Shown in pieces: positions 37,463 through 45,624 of a stretch of DNA of 64,000 bases. Under the pieces are notes generated by a model, which saw nothing but the letters and a program-made list of their open reading frames with translations, ran no database searches and was not told the origin of the DNA. Each line of letters starts with the position of its first letter. Positions within the stretch are counted from its first letter, which is position 1. The position numbers and the translations under genes are program-made. Source of the DNA: Sphingomonadaceae bacterium (GTDB lineage: Bacteria; Pseudomonadota; Alphaproteobacteria; Sphingomonadales; Sphingomonadaceae); the NCBI GenBank assembly GCA_021732525.1, contig JAKFUU010000006.1, positions 1 to 64,000 of the forward strand. Reading direction: 5' to 3'.

Positions 37463-38182
37463 ATGAGCAAATCCCGGCCCCATCTCTTGCTCGTCGATGA
37501 CGAGGCGTCGATCCGCGAGCCATTGAGCAAATATTTGGAAAAGCAGGGTTTTCGGGTGACTGCGGCGCAGGATGCTGCCGATGCACGGGTCTCGTTGATT
37601 GCTTATGATATTGATTTGATTCTGCTGGATGTGATGATGCCGGGGGAAGACGGGCTTAGCCTGTGCCGATATATTGCGTCGCATGATGGCCCGCCGGTGA
37701 TATTGTTGACGGCCAAATCGGAAGAGACCGACCGGATAATCGGCCTTGAAATTGGCGCGGATGATTATGTGGTAAAGCCATTTTCGCCGCGCGAGTTGAC
37801 CGCGCGGATAAAAGTGGTTTTGCGCCGGTTGAATGCCGGCGGGCGGACCATTCGGACCGATAGTGAGAGCTATCATTTCGCGGGATGGAGCTTAAAATGC
37901 AGCGAACAGAGCCTGTATGATCCCGGTGGCATATTGATATCGCTGTCATCGGGGGAATATCGTATGCTCGAAGTGCTGGTGGCGCGGGCAGGGCAGGTGC
38001 TTAGCCGTGATCAATTGCTCGATTTGACCAAGGGGCGGGAGAGCGGCCCGTTTGACCGCGCCATTGACAATCAAATCAGTCGCCTGCGACGAAAAATCGA
38101 AAATGATCCAAAAGATCCGCAGCATATTAAAACCATTTGGGGCGGCGGTTATCGCTTTTGTTCGCCGGTGCACAAATTTTGA
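37463..38182 (+). CDS. Two-component response regulator, OmpR family
   Basis: 239 aa. Receiver domain with acidic pocket Asp12-Asp13 and phospho-acceptor Asp56 (LLDVMMPGEDG), Thr/Lys conserved (LLTAKSEE, ADDYVVKPFSPREL with Lys105). The C-terminal half (~140-239) is a winged-helix trans-reg domain (LSSGEYRMLEVLVARAGQVLSRDQLLDLTKG ... DNQISRLRRKIENDPKDPQHIKTIWGGGYRF). Start at 37463. Its stop overlaps the ATG of the kinase gene (TGATG). Confidence 0.96.
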   Translation: MSKSRPHLLLVDDEASIREPLSKYLEKQGFRVTAAQDAADARVSLIAYDIDLILLDVMMPGEDGLSLCRYIASHDGPPVILLTAKSEETDRIIGLEIGADDYVVKPFSPRELTARIKVVLRRLNAGGRTIRTDSESYHFAGWSLKCSEQSLYDPGGILISLSSGEYRMLEVLVARAGQVLSRDQLLDLTKGRESGPFDRAIDNQISRLRRKIENDPKDPQHIKTIWGGGYRFCSPVHKF

Positions 38183-39684
38183 TGGCATGGATATTCTCGA
38201 AAATTTGGCCAAAGAGCCTCTATCGGCAGATATTGTTGGTGGCCGCGCTCGCGCTGTTTTTCGCCCAAGCCATCAATGCGGTTTTGTTGATCAACAGCGT
38301 CCGCAATCGATCGGCTGCGGAAGCGGCAGCGCTCTTGATCAGCCGCGTTAGCTTGCAAGCCGAACGCCAATTGGGCCGCCGATCCGACCGTTCGCGGGCC
38401 AGCGAGCAAAATTGGCGGGACGAAAGATGGCGCGGGGAAGCGCAAGGCCGCCGCCAAAGATCGGCGGCGCGCGGCGCGCGGCGGGCAGGCGGTTTTCGTT
38501 CGGCAGGGCGCGCCATTTCGATCGAAGCGAGTGACAGCCCGCCAATATTGACCGAATTTACCTTGGAAAAACAATTTACCCTGCGGGCCGATGATTATTT
38601 GACGCAGGGCGAAACGGATCTGCACGATGTCCGCCTATTTTCGGGTCCAGTGGCGGCGTTGCCCGAAACATTACGGAAAGGCCCGATGCGAAGCCGTTTT
38701 GTCGAGCGGTTGCGGCTACGCGGTGAGCGATTACCCAGCGAAGCGATATTGCTGATCGCGGACACGGGAAATGGCCAATGGATCAGCGCGGCGGCATTGG
38801 TTCGGCCAATCACGCGCGGTGCGATTTTGGCGATGTTGCTGCAAACCATCACCCTTTACATCGCCGTTATGGTTCCTTTGGCGATTGTGGCGGGGCGTAT
38901 TGTCCGGCCGCTTGAACGGCTTACCGAACGAGTTCGCCGGGTGGGATTAACCGATGATATTGCGCCGCTGGAAAGTGAAGGACCATCCGATATTCGCAAG
39001 CTGGTTGAAAGCTTCAATGCCATGCAAGCGCGGGTCAACAGCCTTCTTGACGAAAAAAATGTCATGCTCGGCGCGATTGGCCATGATTTGAAAACGCCGC
39101 TCGCGGCCTTGCGTGTCCGGGTGGAATCGGTCGAAAATAACGAAGATCGTGAAAAGATGGCGGCAACCATTGATGAGATGGTGATCATCCTCGACGATAT
39201 TCTAACATTGGCGCGGCTCGGTAAATCGGGAGAGATGCCGCAGCGTACCGATATGGGCGCTTTGGTTGGCGCCATTGCAGATGAATTTGCCGCTTCGGGG
39301 GAGCCGATTAAATTTGAAGAAAATCAATATCGGATATTGGCACCGGTTCGCCCCGTCCTTATTCGCCGGGCACTGCGCAATTTGATCAGCAATGCGCTCG
39401 AACATGGCGGCAATGCCGATGTCGCGGTGATCGGGCGCGATGACCTTGTTTCGGTTAGGGTGGCGGATGCAGGCCCCGGCATTCCCACCGATCAGATTGA
39501 GGAAATATTTGCCCCCTTCGCGCGTTTGGAAACATCACGGAACAGGGCCACGGGAGGATCGGGCCTGGGCCTGACCATCGCCAGAGCAATTGCGCGCGCG
39601 CACGGCGGCGATGTGCGATTGGAGAATAAAACCGGCGGTGGCTTAATTGCCTGGATCGATTTGCCTGCCGCGACGATGGGTTAG
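38182..39684 (+). CDS. Sensor histidine kinase, partner of the OmpR regulator
   Basis: 500 aa. TM1 (~16-38) and TM2 (~214-238) flank a periplasmic domain; HAMP (~239-292) with VRPLERLTERVRRVG; HisKA with His301 in AIGHDLKTPLAAL; HATPase_c with NALEHG (N box), DAGPGIP (G1) and GGSGLGLTIARAIA (G2). The periplasmic segment ~62-112 is strikingly Arg-rich (RRSDRSRASEQ, GEAQGRRQRSAARGARRAG). It may sense acidic ligands or be a disordered region. The TGATG overlap makes translation coupled. Confidence 0.95.
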   Translation: MAWIFSKIWPKSLYRQILLVAALALFFAQAINAVLLINSVRNRSAAEAAALLISRVSLQAERQLGRRSDRSRASEQNWRDERWRGEAQGRRQRSAARGARRAGGFRSAGRAISIEASDSPPILTEFTLEKQFTLRADDYLTQGETDLHDVRLFSGPVAALPETLRKGPMRSRFVERLRLRGERLPSEAILLIADTGNGQWISAAALVRPITRGAILAMLLQTITLYIAVMVPLAIVAGRIVRPLERLTERVRRVGLTDDIAPLESEGPSDIRKLVESFNAMQARVNSLLDEKNVMLGAIGHDLKTPLAALRVRVESVENNEDREKMAATIDEMVIILDDILTLARLGKSGEMPQRTDMGALVGAIADEFAASGEPIKFEENQYRILAPVRPVLIRRALRNLISNALEHGGNADVAVIGRDDLVSVRVADAGPGIPTDQIEEIFAPFARLETSRNRATGGSGLGLTIARAIARAHGGDVRLENKTGGGLIAWIDLPAATMG

Positions 39685-39738
39685 GCGCTTTGATCGATTT
39701 GGTAGGTTTCCGATGATTTCATTTGACTGGAAATTGCC

Positions 39739-40797
39739 CTAACCCTTCTTCTTAAATTCGGCTTGATTAATGCCATAGCGTTTCATTTTTTCGATGAAAG
39801 TTGTGCGCTTTAACCCGGACAAGTCGGCGGCATGCTGTACTATACCGCCTGCTTGCTGGAGCGCGGATTGAATGAATCGTAATTCTTCGTCATCCAGATA
39901 GGCCTTCAGATTGAATCCAGGGCCGATGCCGACCAGATCGTTGGGTTTGCTTTGCCGGTGCGGTTTGCTTCGCAATGGCTGCCCCATTGTGAGCAATGCG
40001 GCCATCCGGCGCGCGCCCAATGGCCGGCCCGGATGAAACAAACAAGCCCGTGCAACCAAGTTACGTAATTCGCGGATATTGCCTGGCCAATGATAGGCCT
40101 CCAAAAGCTGCAACGCCGCGCCGTCCATGACAAAACGCTGCGCAGTAGGATGCGCCATCTGGAAATAATCGATCAGGGTGGCAATATCTTCGCGCCTTTG
40201 GCGCAGCGGTGGGACGTGGATGGAAAGCAATGACAGGTGATAATAGAGATCTTGCCGGAAACGATCCTCCCCAATCTTGCTCGCCAGACATTGGCTTGAT
40301 GCGGCGATAATTCTTACTTTATCGGTTGGTTCGGCGCTATTCCGTTTGGGTGATGATGGCATACCAGGAATTTCGGCATGATTGAGCAATTGTTCCAATA
40401 ACGCTTGACACTCTAGAGAAAGATCGGCGATCTCGTCGAAGAATAGCATACCGCCGCGTGCTTGTGCAAATAGCGAAGGGGGCCGCGCCCGCCTATGCTG
40501 CTCGGCGCCAATACCAAAAAGCAGCTCGATGGCATTTTGTTCAGCCAATGCGGCAACATTCACGGTGACGAAAGGGTGATTACGCTGCGGTGATGCGGCA
40601 TATACGGCGCGTGCCGCTACTTTTTTGCCGCATCCAGCGGGTCCGGTTAAAAGCAGTGGACCGTCGCTGGCCGCTGCCAAGGCAACCATTTGACGCAGGC
40701 TATGCGCCGCGCCGCCATCGCCGATAATGACGTCATCCGGCAAGCGTTCAAACTCGGCTTCCTTACCTGCTTTTAATTCGCGATGTCTTAAATACAT
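39739..40797 (-). CDS. AAA+ Fis-family regulator lacking the GAFTGA motif
   Basis: 352 aa resembling sigma-54 activators: a short N-terminus (no receiver), Walker A TGPAGCGKK at 51-59, Walker B FFDEIADL (Asp121-Glu122), DLYYHLSLLSIHVPPLRQRREDI, WPGNIRELRNLV, and a C-terminal Fis-type HTH (LQQAGGIVQHAADLSGLKRTTFIEKMKRYG). The loop that should be GAFTGA reads GIGAEQHRRARPPS at 95-108, so contact with sigma-54 is probably lost. Compare TyrR-like or antagonist-type proteins. It could be an FlbD/FleQ-like relative; the target is unknown. Confidence 0.85.
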   Translation of the reverse strand: MYLRHRELKAGKEAEFERLPDDVIIGDGGAAHSLRQMVALAAASDGPLLLTGPAGCGKKVAARAVYAASPQRNHPFVTVNVAALAEQNAIELLFGIGAEQHRRARPPSLFAQARGGMLFFDEIADLSLECQALLEQLLNHAEIPGMPSSPKRNSAEPTDKVRIIAASSQCLASKIGEDRFRQDLYYHLSLLSIHVPPLRQRREDIATLIDYFQMAHPTAQRFVMDGAALQLLEAYHWPGNIRELRNLVARACLFHPGRPLGARRMAALLTMGQPLRSKPHRQSKPNDLVGIGPGFNLKAYLDDEELRFIQSALQQAGGIVQHAADLSGLKRTTFIEKMKRYGINQAEFKKKG

Positions 40798-40939
40798 GAT
40801 TTTCTCCCAACGGAATAGACGCAGAAAAATCGGCGCAAGATGTTTGGAAGGCTGTATTTTGATGTTAGGCGAAGAAGGTTAACGCGCGTTCGCGCAGATC
40901 ACCGAACATTATCCGGTTTGGATTGATGCGAAGGAAATT

Positions 40940-42520
40940 TCAGGCGGGAGTTTTTTTGATTCCAGCCTGTGTTAGCCGGTCAATTTCTCGTTTCGGCTGA
41001 TCGTTATCGTTGTTATTTTTGCGCAATGCGGTAAGCGCAGCGCCGGGTTTTACCGATTTTAGCTGCTCCAAACGCGCGCGAAACCGGCGTAGCTGATCTC
41101 CCCCCAACTGCGCGCGTTCGGTAAATTTGACCGATAAGGGATTAATCGGTCGGCCGCCGCGATATAGTTCATAATGGAGGTGAGGGCCGGTCGAAAGGCC
41201 GGTGGAGCCGACATAGCCGATAACCTGTCCCCGCCGCACCCTTTGCCCGGCGCGAACCGCATATCGGCTGAGGTGGGCATAACCAGAGGCAAGGCCGCCG
41301 CTGTGATTGACTTTTATGAAGTTGCCATAGCCGCCCTTGCGGCCCGCATAAGCAATGGAGCCATCGGTGGCGGCATAGACCGGCGCACCATACCCCGCGC
41401 CGAAATCAACCCCGCTATGCATCCGCCGAAAGCCCAATATAGGATGGCGGCGAATGCCGTAGCCGGATGTAACGCCCGCGGCAACGGGACGGCCCATCAA
41501 ACCTTGTGTCTTGCCGACACCGGAAGCTTCGAACCATTGCGCGCCGCCGCCGCCACTGCGCCATTTCAGCATTTGTAATTTGGCTTTGCCGCCGCGGTCA
41601 ATTCCCGCGAAAATCAGGTCACCAATTTCAATCTCCCCGGTTTCGGCGCGGCGATATTCGACAATAATGTCAAATTCATCGGTGGATTGCAGGTTGGAAA
41701 GGTTGGTTTGTCCGGCGATCACTTGCAGGAAGTTCTGAACGGCATCGGCGGGTGCCCCGGCTGCGCGCACGGATTTATAGAGACTATCGCCGATAACGCC
41801 GCGCAGACGCAGCGGCGTATCGTCAACGGCGATTGGACGGCGGATCAATTGTAATCGATCATTAACCCGATTTACCGCCAAATTGAGATCAAACCGCGCG
41901 CGAAAAGATATCGCGTCCAGCGGACGAGCCGAAAATCGGGAATTGCGCCGGCCCAGCGTTATTTCCATGGGCGTGCCAGGCGTAATATTGCCAAGATCGG
42001 TGACACCGCTCACCATAGCCGCCACGCGCGATGCTTCGGCTCCGCCAACACCGGCGCGTTGCAAGACCCGGGCGAAGCTATCGCCGCGGCCCAATGTGGT
42101 GATTAAATTGATCGTTGGACGTTCGGGGCTGGTCCCGAGCGCGATAACACTGTCGGTGGCGGCCATCCGTTTCCCGCTATCGGCACCAAACGCCAGCGGC
42201 ATAATCATCTGCGCGCGGGCTTCTTCAAATTCTGCTTCTGTGGGGAGCGGTGATTGCTTGCCATATAGCGGCGCAAAATCGGGCAGCATGGCAAGCGCCA
42301 GCATAATCAACCCGGTGAATGTCGCCAATCCCCGAAACCATCGTAAAGAACCAATATCGGCGGCAAGGTCGGGAGCAAAATCTATGTCGGCAAGCCATTC
42401 GCGCCAGCCGGCCCCGCCTGCTTCAGCCACCGAGCGCAGCGGGCGGGTCATAGCATCGATAAGGGTCACATCGCCAGCGGCGTTGGTAACCGGAAAATCA
42501 ATAGGTTGCGGTTGGAACAC
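40940..42520 (-). CDS. M23-family (LytM-type) peptidase, membrane-anchored
   Basis: 526 aa. One membrane segment follows a cytoplasmic N-terminus (FRGLATFTGLIMLALAMLPDFAPLYG, ~63-88). The middle is a LysM/periplasmic-like region and an OapA-like part (DSFARVLQRAGVGGAEASRVAAMV). The C-terminal M23 domain (~350-455) has SGYGIRRHPILGFRRMHSGVDFGAGYGAPVYA with the first Zn ligands His and Asp and GPHLHYELYRGG with the HxH ligand; both sets are intact, so endopeptidase activity is likely. Probably trims peptidoglycan cross-links. A CtrA-like site lies upstream. Confidence 0.92.
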   Translation of the reverse strand: MFQPQPIDFPVTNAAGDVTLIDAMTRPLRSVAEAGGAGWREWLADIDFAPDLAADIGSLRWFRGLATFTGLIMLALAMLPDFAPLYGKQSPLPTEAEFEEARAQMIMPLAFGADSGKRMAATDSVIALGTSPERPTINLITTLGRGDSFARVLQRAGVGGAEASRVAAMVSGVTDLGNITPGTPMEITLGRRNSRFSARPLDAISFRARFDLNLAVNRVNDRLQLIRRPIAVDDTPLRLRGVIGDSLYKSVRAAGAPADAVQNFLQVIAGQTNLSNLQSTDEFDIIVEYRRAETGEIEIGDLIFAGIDRGGKAKLQMLKWRSGGGGAQWFEASGVGKTQGLMGRPVAAGVTSGYGIRRHPILGFRRMHSGVDFGAGYGAPVYAATDGSIAYAGRKGGYGNFIKVNHSGGLASGYAHLSRYAVRAGQRVRRGQVIGYVGSTGLSTGPHLHYELYRGGRPINPLSVKFTERAQLGGDQLRRFRARLEQLKSVKPGAALTALRKNNNDNDQPKREIDRLTQAGIKKTPA

Positions 42521-42592
42521 GAACGACCTTTGGCTATCTTGATCCAGGATATTGAACCATTATTACGGCAACATCTGTGTGGAACATCTTGG

Positions 42593-42607
42593 TTAATGTC
42601 AAATTAA
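42593..42607. promoter_or_regulatory. Candidate CtrA-binding site (TTAA-N7-TTAA)
   Basis: TTAATGTCAAATTAA is a full match to the alphaproteobacterial CtrA box. It lies 73 bases upstream of the minus-strand M23 peptidase start and 144 upstream of the plus-strand methyltransferase. Chance matches occur, so it is only a candidate. Confidence 0.5.
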
Positions 42608-42750
42608 AGCTGGAACGGTATTTCATAGCTTGCGGCGGGCCGTGTAAAATCATGGATCAATCCCGGCGACAGTTATCGCATTTTGCTTTTGCTGCGAAGA
42701 TGGAAAATTAAATGCTTCATTCATGCGGTTAATCTCGATATGGCGCCAAT

Positions 42751-43464
42751 ATGAAAATATGCCTTGCTGCCTTGCCGATGATGCTATTGGCCTCCTGCAA
42801 TCCGCTACCGCAGGCCAAGAACGAACGGCCTGAAACATCGCGATCCTTTCCCATCGCCGCGCGCGCTGTTTCCAAAATTGCGGGAACCCAATTTTCAACC
42901 GAAGCTGCCAGAGACAAAACGGGTGAAGCCGAAAAAGTTATGGCCTGGGCGGGCATAGCGCCCGGTTCGACCGTTGCGGATATTGGCGCGGGCGAAGGCT
43001 ATTATACCGTCCGTTTGGCAAAACGGGTGGGGGAAAAAGGGCGCGTGCTCGCGCAGGATATCAACCGGCCGGCTTTACAAAGGCTGGGCGAGCGGATCGC
43101 GCGCGAACGGCTGGATAATGTCGCCATTAAGGAAGGGGCGATTGATGATCCGCGATTACCGGAAAAAAGCTTTGACCGGATATTTCTCGTCCATATGTAT
43201 CATGAAGTAACCGAGCCTTACGCCTTCCTTTGGCGGTTAGCCCCGGCGCTGGCCAAGGGCGGGCGGGTTATCGTGGTCGACCGCGATCGCCCCACCAGCC
43301 GTCACGGCATCCCGCCCAAGCTGCTTTTTTGCGAATTTGAAGCGGTGGGTTTCCGTTTAACGGCCTTTAGCGATGAACTTGATGTTGGCGGATATTTTGC
43401 ACAATTTGAGGCGACAGGTAAACGATCCAAACCCAGCGAAGTCAAGGCTTGCGAGAATATCTGA
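42751..43464 (+). CDS. Lipoprotein-type class I SAM-dependent methyltransferase
   Basis: 237 aa. The N-terminus MKICLAALPMMLLASCNP has a lipobox LLASC, so it is predicted to be a membrane-anchored lipoprotein, unusual for a methyltransferase. The SAM-binding motif I is STVADIGAGEGYYTVRLAKRVGEKG, with VLAQDINRPAL as motif II region, and FDRIFLVHMYHEVTEP as motif IV. The substrate is unknown; such predicted lipoprotein methyltransferases occur in many Gram-negatives, where SAM supply outside the cytosol is unclear, so the lipobox could also be a false positive. Confidence 0.85.
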   Translation: MKICLAALPMMLLASCNPLPQAKNERPETSRSFPIAARAVSKIAGTQFSTEAARDKTGEAEKVMAWAGIAPGSTVADIGAGEGYYTVRLAKRVGEKGRVLAQDINRPALQRLGERIARERLDNVAIKEGAIDDPRLPEKSFDRIFLVHMYHEVTEPYAFLWRLAPALAKGGRVIVVDRDRPTSRHGIPPKLLFCEFEAVGFRLTAFSDELDVGGYFAQFEATGKRSKPSEVKACENI

Positions 43465-43501
43465 CGCATGAGGGTTTGAGGTTGATCCAGTTCGGTTTGC
43501 T

Positions 43502-43688
43502 TAGAGCATTTTGCGCTAAATGCGGATCACTCCAATCCTCCCCGGAAGCGGGGAGGTGCCCGCAGGGCGGAGGGGTCTCAGGCTGGGTAAAGGGCGATGC
43601 AGGCGGGGAGTTGGGCCCCCTCCGTCGGCTTCGCCGCCACCTCCCCGTTCCGGGGAGGATTGATACTGATCTATCGCAAAACGCTCTA
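43502..43688. repeat. 187-bp palindromic repeat element with terminal inverted repeats
   Basis: TAGAGCATTTTGCG (43502-43515) and CGCAAAACGCTCTA (43675-43688) match in 13 of 14 positions as inverted termini. Inside, AATCCTCCCCGGAA...GGGGAGGTG on the left mirrors CACCTCCCCGTTCCGGGGAGGATT on the right as separate pieces. The whole is one long imperfect palindrome, MITE- or REP-like, in the gap before msrB; no gene lies between 43465 and 43742. Confidence 0.65.
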
Positions 43689-43742
43689 GTTTTGCCGTGG
43701 ACCGGGAGGCGGATCAATGGAATCGCGATGGCTCCTAGTCCC

Positions 43743-44246
43743 TTACCCCGGAACAAAGCGCATTGCCACGCCGTTCATGCAATAGCGTTTGCCCGTTGGT
43801 TTTGGTCCATCGTCAAACACATGGCCCAAATGACCGCCGCAGCGAGCGCAATGCACTTCGGTGCGCGGATAGCCGATAAAATAATCGGTCGAGGTGCCCA
43901 CGCCGCCGCGCAACGGCTGGTAAAAACTGGGCCAGCCGGTGCCGCTGTCATATTTGGTCGCCGAAGAATATAGCTTTTGATTGCATCCTTTGCAGACGAA
44001 AATGCCCTTGCGCTTTTCTTTGTCCAGCGGGCTGGAATAAGGCGCTTCGGTCGCTTCTTTGCGGAGGACGGCATAAGCAGCGGGCGACAAGATCTTGCGC
44101 CACTGCGCATCGGTTTTGGTAACGCGAAACTTGCCCTTGGCCGCGGCATTGGCGGTGACGGCCGGTAGCAAGCCGATCCCCGGTAAAGCGGCACACACCG
44201 CTGTGATGCTGCCAAATTTCAAAAGATTACGCCGGCTATCATGCAT
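43743..44246 (-). CDS. msrB: Peptide-methionine (R)-S-oxide reductase, Tat-exported
   Basis: 167 aa. The N-terminus SRRNLLKFGSITAVCAALPGIG has a twin-arginine motif, so export folded to the periplasm is likely. The zinc Cys pairs are CKGC (85, 88) and CARC (133, 136), and the catalytic Cys156 sits in KRYCMNGVAMRF. The TGWPSFYQPL and HCARCGGHLGHVF motifs confirm the family. It reduces the R-epimer, complementing the exported MsrA at 16582-17187. Confidence 0.96.
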   Translation of the reverse strand: MHDSRRNLLKFGSITAVCAALPGIGLLPAVTANAAAKGKFRVTKTDAQWRKILSPAAYAVLRKEATEAPYSSPLDKEKRKGIFVCKGCNQKLYSSATKYDSGTGWPSFYQPLRGGVGTSTDYFIGYPRTEVHCARCGGHLGHVFDDGPKPTGKRYCMNGVAMRFVPG

Positions 44247-44317
44247 TATGTCGTCCTTGTCGTTCCATGCGCTTTTTCGCGCTTCATAACAAATACGGAC
44301 GGCGGGCGGAAAAGGTT

Positions 44318-45601
44318 TCAGTAAGCCGATATTTCTACCATCATTTTTTTGTAACCATGCACGAAACAGGCGGGAACGCGGTCGGGTTCGGCCAGCAAAT
44401 TGACCCGATATTTGCGCGCGGCCATTTCCTCCAACAATATCCGCATTTGCAATTCCGCCAGCCGCGCCCCAACGCAGCGGTGGATGCCATAGCCAAAGGA
44501 CAGATTGCGCCGCGCATTCGCCCGGTCGACGATAATCTCATCGGGCCTTTCAAAAACGCTCTCATCGCGGTTGGCGGATAAATACCATAAAGCGATACGA
44601 TCGCCTTTCTTGATGGGCGCGCCAAACAGGTCATAATCTTGCAGCGCGGTGCGCCGCATATGCGCCAGCGGCGTTTGCCAGCGGATAACTTCGCTGACGG
44701 CATTGGGGATCAATTGCGGATTGGCCTCCAGCTTTTCGCGCTCCCCCGGAAATTGGTTCATGGCATAGGCATATCCCGACATGCTGTTGCGGGTGGTATC
44801 ATTGCCGCCGACAATCAGCAGCGTTAGATTGCCGATATATTCCATCTCATCCATATCTTTCATCGGTGAGTGGATCATCCGGCTGATCAAATCGGGCGTT
44901 TCGCCCTTGTCTTTGCGTTCGTCCCACAAGCCCTTGAAATAAGCGCCCATCTCATAAATTTTTTCGAGCCTTTTCTGGCGGCCTTCGGATGTCCGAAACA
45001 TTTCGATATTGCCCGCATAATCGGACCATTCGGTCAGCTTGCGGCGATCCTGCCACGGAAAATCAAATAATATTGCCAGCATCTGCGTGGTCAGTTCGAT
45101 TGAAACCCGGTCCACCCAATCGAACGGCTGGCCGATGGGCAAGCCGTCGAGCGCTTCGCCCGTACGCCGCCGGATGTCGGCGGTCATCCGGTCCATTTCT
45201 GCCGGTGTAAAGGCGGGGGCTACAACGCGGCGCTCCTCGGTATGTTTGGGCCGGTCCATTGCAATAAACATCGGTAAAATAATGCGATTGGGATTATCGG
45301 TATCCTCCGGCGACGCCTGCGCCAGCGAAATGCCGCCATATTCAAAGGAGGAGGAAAAAATATCGGGCAATGCCTCAACATGCTGGATCACCTTATGCGT
45401 GGTGATGTTCCAATAATCCCCAAAATCGCTATTTTCGATTCTGTTGATCGGCGCTTTTGCCCGCATTTCTGCAAATATCGGCTGCCAGCGATCTTCGGCA
45501 TAAATTGCGGGCGGAGTCACATCCCATCGGTGCGGAGCGGTGTTTACCGCCCAATTCAGCCGTTCATAATCGCGCGAATGAAGCTTATGCGTCGTTGCCA
45601 T
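44318..45601 (-). CDS. Cytochrome P450, CYP153-like (first of a tandem pair)
   Basis: 427 aa. The haem-binding loop LSFGYGIHRCVGARLAELQ gives Cys376; the I-helix GGNDTTRNSMSG has the oxygen-activating Thr; the ExxR pair is present (SEVIRW-type). HMRRTALQDYDLFGAPIKKGDRI is typical of CYP153-type alkane/fatty-acid omega-hydroxylases. I use the ATG at 45601. No ferredoxin or ferredoxin reductase is adjacent, so partners must be elsewhere. Ends 24 bases before the second P450 on the minus strand. Confidence 0.94.
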   Translation of the reverse strand: MATTHKLHSRDYERLNWAVNTAPHRWDVTPPAIYAEDRWQPIFAEMRAKAPINRIENSDFGDYWNITTHKVIQHVEALPDIFSSSFEYGGISLAQASPEDTDNPNRIILPMFIAMDRPKHTEERRVVAPAFTPAEMDRMTADIRRRTGEALDGLPIGQPFDWVDRVSIELTTQMLAILFDFPWQDRRKLTEWSDYAGNIEMFRTSEGRQKRLEKIYEMGAYFKGLWDERKDKGETPDLISRMIHSPMKDMDEMEYIGNLTLLIVGGNDTTRNSMSGYAYAMNQFPGEREKLEANPQLIPNAVSEVIRWQTPLAHMRRTALQDYDLFGAPIKKGDRIALWYLSANRDESVFERPDEIIVDRANARRNLSFGYGIHRCVGARLAELQMRILLEEMAARKYRVNLLAEPDRVPACFVHGYKKMMVEISAY

Positions 45602-45624
45602 CAATCTCCATCTCCTTCAGCGGC

